From Actinomycetes bacterium (GTDB lineage Bacteria; Actinomycetota; Actinomycetes; S36-B12; UBA5976), in the NCBI GenBank assembly GCA_021784375.1, contig JAJXSV010000167.1:1-5594 (forward strand): a stretch of 5,594 bases of DNA, given 5' to 3'. Of this stretch, positions 1 to 5,111 are shown piece after piece. Position 1 is the stretch's first letter. Every line of letters starts with the position of its first letter. The translations under genes and the position numbers were made by a program. Under the pieces are notes generated by a model. The model saw only the letters and a program-made list of their open reading frames with translations. It ran no database searches and was not told the origin of the DNA.

Positions 1-96
1 CTCCCTCAATGGTGCTTCAGCGCGATGCGCGGTCCCGGGAGTCGGCGTGTTCAAGCAGATGAATGGCAAAACTCCTTGCACACCAAGTGTAGATCG
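1..96. other. Non-coding stretch downstream of the XRE regulator
   Basis: No convincing gene lies here. It is the 3' flank of the minus-strand regulator. Two short dyads are visible, ACAC-CAA-GTGT near 80-90 and GCGC-GAT-GCGC near 20-30. Neither has a long stem followed by a T run in the regulator's direction, so I do not call a terminator. The left edge may be intergenic or the margin of a gene outside the window. Confidence 0.5.
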
Positions 97-1038
97 TCAG
101 GGGTCGCCGGGCGGGGTCAGGTGGTGGTGCTCACCGGTCGTGGTCCCCGGCACTCGGGAGTGGGAGGGCGTGGCTTCTGGCGCGTGCTCCGAGCTCCAAC
201 TCGAGAGGAAGGCGAGGGCCTGGGCCGATGGGCTGGCCGGTTCCACCGTGTACAGGATGAGCGTGAGTCCCCGGTCCGCGGGGAGGTCGAGCGCCTCGCC
301 GGTGAGCTCCAGGTCGCCCACCACCGAGTGGTGCATGACCTTCGTGGCGCTGCGGTGCAGCTTCACGTTGTACGTCGCCCACCAGGTGCGGAACTCGTCG
401 CTCTGCATGGAGAGCTGCCCGACGAGGTCGGTGAGGCCCTGGTCGTAGGGGTTGCTGCCGGCGGCTATGCGCAGGGCGGCGACCGAGTCGCGTGCGATCG
501 CGTCCCAGTGCACGTAGAACTCGCGTGCTCGGGGATCGAGGAACAGGTAGCGGGCCAGGTTGAAGCCGACGGAGGGATCAGTGAGCGCATCCGCGAACAG
601 CGCCCGCCCCATGCGGTTGAAGGCCAGGAGGTCCATGCGTTGGTTGCGGACGTACGCGGGTGCCTGGATGGAGTCGAGCATGCGTTGCACGCCCTCGCGC
701 ACAAGGCCGCCGGGACGGCGCGGGCGCGATGTGGTGGGTGCTGACCTGCGTTCACCGGCCGCGGCACGCGCCAGATTGAACAGGTGCGCGCGCTCCGACT
801 CATCGAGTTTCAGTGCGCGTGCGAGGGACTCCAGCACCGCCTCGGACACGCCGGTGAGGTCGCCGCGCTCGAGGCGCGTGTAGTAGTCCGTGCTGACGGC
901 AGCGAGCATGGCGACCTCCTCGCGTCGAAGGCCCTTCACGCGTCGCTTTCCGCCATGGAACTGCACACCCGCCTGTTCGGGAGTCAAGCGCTCGCGCCGG
1001 CTCACGAGGAAGTTGCGCACTTCGCTCCGCTGGTCCAT
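97..1038 (-). CDS. XRE-family transcriptional regulator with MmyB-like ligand-binding domain
   Basis: A 313-residue cytoplasmic DNA-binding regulator. The N-terminus (about residues 8-60) is an XRE helix-turn-helix with the hallmark block VKGLRREEVAMLA, then DYYTRLERG. Residues about 115-272 match the MmyB-like ligand-binding domain: APAYVRNQRMDLLAFNRMG, FLDPRAREFYVHWD, AALRIAAG, then EFRTWWATYNV. The family's usual HP..G motif reads HSVVG near residue 237. Known structural work on this family describes a PAS-like pocket that binds a fatty-acid-like ligand, with frequent pairing to oxidoreductase genes. The C-terminal tail (about 283-313) is low-complexity, Pro/Thr/His-rich and probably disordered. 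The ATG at 1038 gives the normal family N-terminus. No Shine-Dalgarno precedes it, but a -10-like hexamer sits 6 nt upstream, so the transcript may be leaderless. It is divergent from the aldo/keto reductase, its probable target. Family assignment is firm; ligand and target are inferred. Confidence 0.93.
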   Translation of the reverse strand: MDQRSEVRNFLVSRRERLTPEQAGVQFHGGKRRVKGLRREEVAMLAAVSTDYYTRLERGDLTGVSEAVLESLARALKLDESERAHLFNLARAAAGERRSAPTTSRPRRPGGLVREGVQRMLDSIQAPAYVRNQRMDLLAFNRMGRALFADALTDPSVGFNLARYLFLDPRAREFYVHWDAIARDSVAALRIAAGSNPYDQGLTDLVGQLSMQSDEFRTWWATYNVKLHRSATKVMHHSVVGDLELTGEALDLPADRGLTLILYTVEPASPSAQALAFLSSWSSEHAPEATPSHSRVPGTTTGEHHHLTPPGDP

Positions 1039-1044
1039 GTGGGC

Positions 1045-1050
1045 ACGCTA
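1045..1050 (-). promoter_or_regulatory. Candidate -10 element for a leaderless XRE regulator transcript
   Basis: Read on the minus strand, TAGCGT is followed by exactly six bases (GCCCAC) and then the ATG of the regulator. TANNNT six bases before a start codon places transcription initiation at or next to the A of ATG, the usual leaderless layout in actinobacteria. No purine-rich ribosome binding site is present. No good -35 is visible. Confidence 0.45.
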
Positions 1051-1059
1051 CGGCGCCGT
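1050..1059. promoter_or_regulatory. 10-bp perfect palindrome, possible operator
   Basis: ACGGCGCCGT is a perfect palindrome immediately upstream of, and sharing one base with, the candidate -10 of the XRE regulator. Its position in the -10/-35 spacer would suit autorepression. In GC-rich DNA such a palindrome can arise by chance, so the call is tentative. Confidence 0.3.
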
Positions 1060-1145
1060 CCGCCGCTATGGGAGGGTCTGGCCTTCCCCCGCTGAACCGT
1101 CACTCCCGGCAGGGCCCGATCCATGCGAGTCTGGGCGGACCAAGC

Positions 1146-1152
1146 GAAGGGA
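1146..1152 (+). promoter_or_regulatory. Ribosome binding site that decides the aldo/keto reductase start
   Basis: GAAGGGA ends 6 nt before the ATG at 1159. It favours 1159 over the in-frame ATG at 1123, which would add 12 residues unlike the family N-terminus and place this site inside the coding region. Confidence 0.75.
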
Positions 1153-1158
1153 ACCACC

Positions 1159-2010
1159 ATGCAGACCGTGACCTTGAACAACGGCGTAGCGATGCCGATC
1201 CTCGGCTTCGGCGTCTTCCAGGTGCCCGACCCGCGCGAGTGCGAGGCGGCAGTCACGACGGCGCTCGAGGTCGGCTACCGCCTCATCGACACCGCCGCCT
1301 CGTACATGAACGAGGAGGCCGTGGGGCGCGCCATCGCCGCCAGTGGCATCCCGCGCGAGGAACTCTTCATCACCACCAAGCTCTGGCTGCAGGATGCCGG
1401 CGAGCACACAACGCCGCGCGCCTTCGAGCGGTCTCTGCGCAAGCTGGGGCTCGACTACCTCGACCTCTACCTCATCCACCAGCCCTTCGGTGACTACTAC
1501 GGCGCTTGGCGCGCCATGGAGAAGCTCCAGTCCGAGGGCCTGGTGCGCGCCATCGGAGTCTCCAACTTCTACCCTGACCGGCTGGCGGACCTGGTGGCGC
1601 ACAACGCGATCGTGCCTGCGGTGAACCAGGTCGAGACGCACCCCTTCTTCCAGCGCACTGCCGATCAGGCGCATATGCAGGGGCTCGGTGTGCAGATCGA
1701 GTCATGGGGTCCGTTCGCAGAGGGACGCAACGACCTGTTCACGAACGCGACGCTCACCGCGATCGCCGAGCAGCATGGGAAGTCCGTTGCCCAGGTCGTA
1801 CTGCGCTGGCTCATCCAACGCGGTGTCGTCGTGATCCCGAAGTCGGTCAGGCCAGAGCGCATTGCCCAGAACTTCGATGCCTTCGGCTTCATGTTGAGTG
1901 ACGAGGACATGTCGGCCATCGCTGGCATGGATGGTGGCGTGAGCCTGTTCTTCGACCACCGCACGGCGGAGGCGGCAACCTGGATGGGCTCGCGCCGGCT
2001 CGACCTGTAG
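1159..2010 (+). CDS. Aldo/keto reductase
   Basis: A 283-residue soluble NAD(P)H-dependent oxidoreductase of the aldo/keto reductase (TIM-barrel) superfamily, expected to reduce aldehydes or ketones to alcohols. The catalytic tetrad is complete: D44 and Y49 (LIDTAASY), K74 (TTKLW) and H107 (LIHQP). Other signatures are GVSNF (133-137), NQVE (156-159) and the cofactor phosphate-binding IPKS (226-229) with R234 and N238, which suggests NADPH preference. The C-terminal SLFFDHR block is typical of the bacterial 2,5-diketo-gluconate reductase/AKR5-like branch, and the length is normal for it. The start is set by a good ribosome binding site. It is divergent from the MmyB-like regulator across 120 bp and converges with the next gene after 24 bp, so it is probably monocistronic. 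Substrate cannot be deduced. Confidence 0.95.
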   Translation: MQTVTLNNGVAMPILGFGVFQVPDPRECEAAVTTALEVGYRLIDTAASYMNEEAVGRAIAASGIPREELFITTKLWLQDAGEHTTPRAFERSLRKLGLDYLDLYLIHQPFGDYYGAWRAMEKLQSEGLVRAIGVSNFYPDRLADLVAHNAIVPAVNQVETHPFFQRTADQAHMQGLGVQIESWGPFAEGRNDLFTNATLTAIAEQHGKSVAQVVLRWLIQRGVVVIPKSVRPERIAQNFDAFGFMLSDEDMSAIAGMDGGVSLFFDHRTAEAATWMGSRRLDL

Positions 2011-2034
2011 CGACTGCCCCTGGGCCCGCAGCGA

Positions 2035-2505
2035 TCAGTACGCGCCCTTGATGACGAAGTACGAGCCGCGGATGGTGCCGGCCAACTTCGACTTCTGGCG
2101 GGCGAACTTGAAGCGCTCGGCGAGTTCCGGCGGCACCGGCATGCCGTCGGACAGCTTGAAGCCGACGGCGCGCTTGCCCGCATCACCCAGCGTGTACAGC
2201 ACGTTGATCGAGAGGCCGCTCTCGTAGAACACGTATGACCAGCGGATCCCGTCCACCTCGAACTCGGTGGCCTCCAGGGGCTTGGAGGCGATGACGAGTT
2301 CACGCTCCGCGGCGAGGATGTCATGCACGTATTTGATGACCCTCTTGGCCGTCGGCTTGTCGGCAGCCTCGACCGTGAAGGCGTGGTCGTACTTGTTCCG
2401 GAAGTAGCGCGCCTCGTTCGCCCGCAGGCCCGCGAGCGCTGACGCGACCGGCGAGGATTCCAAGCCGACGGTGGAGACGTTGACGAAGTCGACCTCGTAA
2501 CCCAT
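2035..2505 (-). CDS. Hypothetical protein, 156 residues
   Basis: I do not recognise this family. The protein begins MGYEVDFVNV and ends in a basic segment (RFKFARQKSK, then SYFVIKGAY). It has no signal peptide, no hydrophobic segment long enough to span a membrane and no cysteines. Predicted character is mixed alpha/beta: a helical stretch around residues 50-70 (PTAKRVIKYVHDILAAEREL), then likely beta strands around 80-105 (EFEVDGIRWSYVFYES). Minus-strand AGGTGGGAG lies 6 nt upstream of the ATG at 2505 and fixes this start; an upstream in-frame start at 2748 would read through the neighbouring gene. Third-position GC and the lack of competing plus-strand coding support a real gene. It is divergent from the aminotransferase-fold gene and convergent with the aldo/keto reductase. 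Function unknown. Confidence 0.82.
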   Translation of the reverse strand: MGYEVDFVNVSTVGLESSPVASALAGLRANEARYFRNKYDHAFTVEAADKPTAKRVIKYVHDILAAERELVIASKPLEATEFEVDGIRWSYVFYESGLSINVLYTLGDAGKRAVGFKLSDGMPVPPELAERFKFARQKSKLAGTIRGSYFVIKGAY

Positions 2506-2511
2506 GATCTG

Positions 2512-2520
2512 CTCCCACCT
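2512..2520 (-). promoter_or_regulatory. Ribosome binding site of the 156-residue hypothetical gene
   Basis: On the minus strand AGGTGGGAG ends 6 nt before ATG. It decides the start at 2505 against longer in-frame alternatives. Confidence 0.6.
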
Positions 2521-2554
2521 GGGCGATGCATATGGCGAACCTGCGGCCGACACT

Positions 2555-2576
2555 AGCCGACCGCGAGCCGACCGCG
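2555..2576 (+). repeat. Perfect 11-bp tandem repeat, two copies
   Basis: AGCCGACCGCG occurs twice head-to-tail (2555-2565 and 2566-2576). A further GCCGAC lies at 2546-2551, so the hexamer recurs at 2546, 2556 and 2567, a spacing of 10-11 bp or about one helical turn. It lies in the divergent gap between the hypothetical gene and the aminotransferase-fold gene and could be an array of regulator half-sites. Confidence 0.6.
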
Positions 2577-2588
2577 CCCGGGCTCGCG
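2562..2588. promoter_or_regulatory. 8-bp inverted repeat upstream of the aminotransferase-fold gene
   Basis: CGCGAGCC (2562-2569) is repeated inverted as GGCTCGCG (2581-2588) around an 11-base centre. It ends 17 bp before the ATG at 2606. It could be an operator for a dimeric regulator or, if transcribed, a strong GC hairpin in the leader. No T tract follows, so it is not a terminator. Confidence 0.45.
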
Positions 2589-2605
2589 CCTGCCATCCTT
2601 GGACG

Positions 2606-3655
2606 ATGATCGCGCATGACCTGCCACCCGTTCCCGACGGAGCACTGCTCGTCGCCAATGGGAAGCAGGCGCTGTCGCTGGTGGCGCAGGAACTCCGGGA
2701 CCACGGCGTCCACACGCTGTTGGCTCCGGACTTCCACTGCCTGACCATGATCCAGCCCTTTCAGCTCGAGGGCATCGGCGTGCGCCACATCGCGACCGAT
2801 GCCCGTGCCCTGATGGAGCCCCATCTGCTCGGCGACGAGTTGGCTCGTGGTTCGCACCAGGCAGTGCTGCATTGCGAGGTCTACGGCGCACGTGCGGGCG
2901 CCCCACTGCGCGGCGTACTCGAATCCGCTCGCGCCCGCGGGGTGCCCGTCGTGGTTGATGCCACGCACTCCGTCCTCGCGCCGAGCCATGACCCCGGGGA
3001 CTACCTGGTGGCGAGCCTCCGCAAGTTGCTGCCGGTGCCCGACGGTGCCTTCGTCACCGGCACGGCACGGTTACCCAGCTTCCCTCGCCGACCGAGTGAC
3101 GATGAGGCGGCGAGACTGGCGGACCTGGCGCTGCGCTGCCACCGCGACTTCCTGGCTGGCAGGGCATCACGTCAGCGCTACATGGACGCGGTGGATGCAG
3201 CCGAGGACGCCATGCTCGAGGCTCGCCAGCCCTCCGACATGAGCAGGACCTCCTTGCAGATCATGGAGGAGATCGACGTCGCGGGCCTGCGCGCCGCGCG
3301 TCGGGCCAACGCTGCGGTGCTCCTCGGACGCTTCACCGGGTGGGGTCTGGAGGTCCTCAATCCCGGCAGTCCCGAATGCGGGCTGGTCGTGCGCGTGGAG
3401 GACGCCGAAGCCGCGGAACGCGATCTCCTGGAGGCAGGGATCATCTGCCCCGTGAGCTGGCCGCGTCCGCCGGGGTTGGCGAGGCAGGTGGCGTGGCGCA
3501 CCGGCTGGATCGCAGTCCCCGTCGATCCCGGGATGGATCGCGAGCGACTCGAACGAGCTGCCGACATCGTCCGGCGTCACGCCGGGAGCGTGTGGCGTCG
3601 CCAGCGACCCCAATCGAGGGGCCGCTGCACTCGCGCACCGGGCGAGGACGAGTGA
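2606..3655 (+). CDS. PLP-dependent aminotransferase-fold protein (DegT/DnrJ/EryC1-like)
   Basis: A 349-residue soluble protein with the layout of fold-type I PLP enzymes in a divergent DegT/DnrJ-like branch. Seen in order: ANGKQAL (17-23), at the place of the cofactor phosphate-binding GR.AL segment; LAPDFHCLTMIQPF (39-52), matching the family's 'Y.C..mi.PF' block; VVVDATHS (115-122) with D118 as the expected pyridine-nitrogen Asp; and SLRKLLPVPDGAFV (137-150) with K140 as the expected Schiff-base lysine. The C-terminus is Arg-rich (about 323-343) and likely flexible. Such proteins transaminate or dehydrate a keto-sugar or other keto substrate, but no sugar-nucleotide or antibiotic genes are nearby, so substrate is unknown. 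ATG at 2606 is chosen because the family N-terminus starts there; the in-frame ATG at 2504 would run through the intergenic repeats. Only a poor ribosome binding site is present. The next gene follows after about 40 bp. Confidence 0.8.
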   Translation: MIAHDLPPVPDGALLVANGKQALSLVAQELRDHGVHTLLAPDFHCLTMIQPFQLEGIGVRHIATDARALMEPHLLGDELARGSHQAVLHCEVYGARAGAPLRGVLESARARGVPVVVDATHSVLAPSHDPGDYLVASLRKLLPVPDGAFVTGTARLPSFPRRPSDDEAARLADLALRCHRDFLAGRASRQRYMDAVDAAEDAMLEARQPSDMSRTSLQIMEEIDVAGLRAARRANAAVLLGRFTGWGLEVLNPGSPECGLVVRVEDAEAAERDLLEAGIICPVSWPRPPGLARQVAWRTGWIAVPVDPGMDRERLERAADIVRRHAGSVWRRQRPQSRGRCTRAPGEDE

Positions 3656-3683
3656 CAATGGGCGCGTCACCGGTTGGAACTGT

Positions 3684-3689
3684 GGGGAG
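3684..3689 (+). promoter_or_regulatory. Ribosome binding site that favours the second GTG of the DUF2255 gene
   Basis: GGGGAG ends 3 nt before the GTG at 3693 but 9 nt before the GTG at 3699. The first spacing is too short for efficient initiation, so 3699 is the likelier start, with 3693 as the alternative. Confidence 0.5.
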
Positions 3690-3698
3690 CATGTGGCT

Positions 3699-4076
3699 GT
3701 GGAGTCTTGGAGCGCGGCGGAACTGGCGCTGATCGATGCTGGGGACGACCTCCATGTGTCGCCGCTTCGCGAGGACGGGGCCACCTTCGGCACACCCACC
3801 TGGATCTGGTCCGTCGTGGTGGACGGTGGACTCTACGTGCGCGCGTACAGCGGTGTGCAGTCGCGGTGGTACCAAGCCGCCCTTGCCCGACCGGACGGGC
3901 GCATCCGGGCAGCCGGTGCCGACTACGCCGTGACCTTCGAACCGACCCCCGCTGCGATGGACGACGCCATCGACGCCGCCTACCGAGGGAAGTACGCGAG
4001 CAGCCCGTACCTGGACCCCATGCTGGCGGACGCCGTGCGCCGTGCCGGTATGCGGCTGGTGCCACGGCGCGGATAG
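3699..4076 (+). CDS. DUF2255 family protein
   Basis: A small cytoplasmic protein of 125 residues from the GTG at 3699, or 127 from the GTG at 3693. It matches the DUF2255 pattern: SWSAAELALIDAGDDLHVSPLR at the N-terminus, then GTPTWIWSVVVDGGLYVRAYSG, then RWYQAAL, and a C-terminal DAIDAAYRGKY. The tryptophans and the YVRAYSG..S.WY block are the most conserved-looking parts. The family has no established biochemical function; its compact beta-rich look resembles the split-barrel flavin-binding proteins, but that is my inference only. It lies 43 bp (or 37 bp) after the aminotransferase-fold gene on the same strand, so co-transcription is possible. It converges with the LysR gene 58 bp away. Family call is good, function unknown. 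Confidence 0.85.
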   Translation: MESWSAAELALIDAGDDLHVSPLREDGATFGTPTWIWSVVVDGGLYVRAYSGVQSRWYQAALARPDGRIRAAGADYAVTFEPTPAAMDDAIDAAYRGKYASSPYLDPMLADAVRRAGMRLVPRRG

Positions 4077-4134
4077 CGGCCCCTGTCGCGGGGATCCGGC
4101 GACCTGGGACGCCTGCGCCTGCACACTGGCGGCG

Positions 4135-5016
4135 CTAGGCGGAGGCCTCGCGCGCGGCCCTGAGGAGCGCGCTCACCGGCGCGGTCAGTGGCTTCCTCCA
4201 CAGGACCTGCAAGGGCACCGTGGCAGGGTTCGCCAGCGGACGCGATACGAGTGGGGAGGCCTCCGTCACCGCGTAGTCCCGCGGCACGATGGCGAACGCC
4301 CGGCCCTCGCGCAGGAGGTAGGAACGCGCACCCGAGATACGGCTGCTGCCGGTGAGGATGAGCGGGTCCAGTCCCCGTTCCTGGCTCACCGCGAGCAGGG
4401 CGTCGTAGTACTCGGGATTCTGCTCCCGTGGCCACATGAGGAGCGGCAGCCGCACGAAGCGCGTGAGATCGACCGTACGGCCCCGTCCCGCGAGGGACTC
4501 GTGCACCACCACGTGCAGTGCGTCCTCGGCCAGGGTGCGCCTGCCGAACCCCGCGATGGCCGACACGTGATGGCCGATGCCGACATCCGCGCGTCCGGCG
4601 CTCAGGGCCGCCGGCACTCCTCCCGTATCGACCTCCACCACTTCGACCTCGATATCCGGCCGCTGACGCTCGAGTGTGCGCAGGACGTCGGGAAGCAGGC
4701 GGTTCACGACGCTGGGGGTCGCCGCCACACGGACGACTCGCGAAGCGGTCGCTCGCAGCCGACCAGCCTCGGCCAGCAGGCGTGCGGCATCGGCCAGGAC
4801 GGCATCGGCGAGCGGGAGCAGTGCAGTTCCTGCATCGGTGAGGCGGGCGCCGCCCGGGCCACGCTCGAACAGGGCCGCCCCGAGGGTGCGTTCGAGCAGT
4901 TTGATCTCCTTGCTCAAGGTCGGTTGGGCAAGGCCGAGAGCGGCAGCGGCGCGTCCGAAGTGCAGCTCCGTCGCAACCGCGCGAAAGGCGTGGAGTTGAC
5001 GCAGGGTCGGTTCCAT
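4135..5016 (-). CDS. LysR-family transcriptional regulator
   Basis: A 293-residue regulator of normal LysR length. Residues 1-60 form the winged helix-turn-helix: LRQLHAFRAVATELHFGRAA, LGLAQPTLSKEIKLLE and GAALFERG, ending LTDAG. A linker helix of Ala/Leu repeats (about 65-92) is the dimerisation segment. Residues about 93-290 are the periplasmic-binding-protein-like effector domain, with VRVAATPSVVNRLLP at its start and MWPREQNPEYYD (194-205), a block shared with the BenM/CatM/AlsR-like branch, whose members usually activate a divergent target in response to a small metabolite. The ATG at 5016 gives the standard family N-terminus; no Shine-Dalgarno precedes it, and TAGACT lies 6 nt upstream, suggesting a leaderless mRNA. 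It is divergent from psuG, with LysR-type dyads in the gap, so it probably controls psuG and itself. The effector is unknown; pseudouridine or its phosphate is a reasonable guess. Confidence 0.95.
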   Translation of the reverse strand: MEPTLRQLHAFRAVATELHFGRAAAALGLAQPTLSKEIKLLERTLGAALFERGPGGARLTDAGTALLPLADAVLADAARLLAEAGRLRATASRVVRVAATPSVVNRLLPDVLRTLERQRPDIEVEVVEVDTGGVPAALSAGRADVGIGHHVSAIAGFGRRTLAEDALHVVVHESLAGRGRTVDLTRFVRLPLLMWPREQNPEYYDALLAVSQERGLDPLILTGSSRISGARSYLLREGRAFAIVPRDYAVTEASPLVSRPLANPATVPLQVLWRKPLTAPVSALLRAAREASA

Positions 5017-5030
5017 AGCCTAAGTCTATG
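5014..5030. promoter_or_regulatory. LysR-type recognition site (T-N11-A dyad)
   Basis: CATAG-N7-CTATG is a perfect 5-bp-arm dyad that fits T-N11-A (T at 5016, A at 5028). Its centre at 5022 is about 64 bp upstream of the predicted psuG transcription start, the usual place of a LysR recognition site. It also covers the start codon and candidate -10 of the lysR gene, so binding would block the regulator's own transcription. Confidence 0.65.
5023..5028 (-). promoter_or_regulatory. Candidate -10 for a leaderless lysR transcript
   Basis: On the minus strand TAGACT is followed by six bases (TAGGCT) and then ATG. This spacing predicts transcription starting at the start codon. There is no ribosome binding site and no good -35. 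Confidence 0.5.
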
Positions 5031-5038
5031 AAGCCATG

Positions 5039-5053
5039 CAAGATCTGTGCTTG
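5039..5053. promoter_or_regulatory. Second LysR-type dyad (activation site candidate)
   Basis: CAAG-N7-CTTG has the same 7-base centre as the upstream dyad. It is centred at 5046, about 40 bp upstream of the predicted psuG start, and overlaps the -35. The distance of 24 bp between dyad centres is close to two helical turns. A wider repeat, CATGCA (5035-5040) with TGCATG (5057-5062), encloses it. Confidence 0.5.
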
Positions 5054-5079
5054 TTGTGCATGATGGACACGCGTACCTT
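5051..5079 (+). promoter_or_regulatory. Predicted psuG promoter
   Basis: TTGTTG (5051-5056) and TACCTT (5074-5079) are separated by 17 bp, matching a housekeeping sigma-factor promoter with an imperfect -35 as expected of an activated promoter. The start would be near 5086, leaving a leader of about 26 nt with a ribosome binding site. Confidence 0.55.
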
Positions 5080-5099
5080 CGGATTGCCCTCTCCGTCAC

Positions 5100-5105
5100 G
5101 AAAGG
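5100..5105 (+). promoter_or_regulatory. psuG ribosome binding site
   Basis: GAAAGG ends 6 nt before the ATG at 5112, supporting that start over the in-frame ATG six codons later at 5130. Confidence 0.65.
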
Positions 5106-5111
5106 CCGCCC

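Noticed and set aside
25..744. Plus-strand 239-codon open frame opposite the XRE regulator
   Set aside because: It is antisense to a gene with a clear domain match, and its translation is Arg/Gly/Val-rich with no recognisable motif. Long antisense frames are expected at this GC content.
1070..1088. Imperfect inverted repeat GGGAGG with CCTTCCC in the regulator-reductase gap
   Set aside because: The arms pair only with a bulge and the sequence is a simple purine/pyrimidine run, so it is too weak to call an operator.
1123..1158. Twelve-residue N-terminal extension of the aldo/keto reductase
   Set aside because: The extension has no counterpart in the family and contains the good ribosome binding site for the ATG at 1159.
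2011..2034. Bidirectional terminator between the convergent genes ending at 2010 and 2035
   Set aside because: Only a 4-bp stem (CTGC with GCAG) around a GGGCCC core can be drawn, with no T tract on either strand.
1665..2531. Minus-strand 288-codon open frame
   Set aside because: It spans the 3' half of the aldo/keto reductase and the hypothetical gene in the wrong frame; Ser/Arg/Thr-rich shadow translation.
2504..2605. 34-residue N-terminal extension of the aminotransferase-fold protein
   Set aside because: It would run through the repeats of the divergent gap and overlap the start of the opposite gene; the extension is Arg/Ala-rich and unlike the family.
4077..4134. Terminator hairpin between the DUF2255 and LysR genes
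   Set aside because: Short GC stems such as CCCC-N6-GGGG are present, but none is long and none is followed by a T run; expected by chance at this GC content.
4042..5031. Plus-strand 329-codon open frame
   Set aside because: It is antisense to LysR with no family features, and its start lies inside the DUF2255 gene.
3980..5041. Minus-strand 353-codon open frame
   Set aside because: It overlaps the LysR gene in another frame of the same strand; the translation is Arg/Pro/Gly-rich and low complexity, while the LysR frame has full family signatures.
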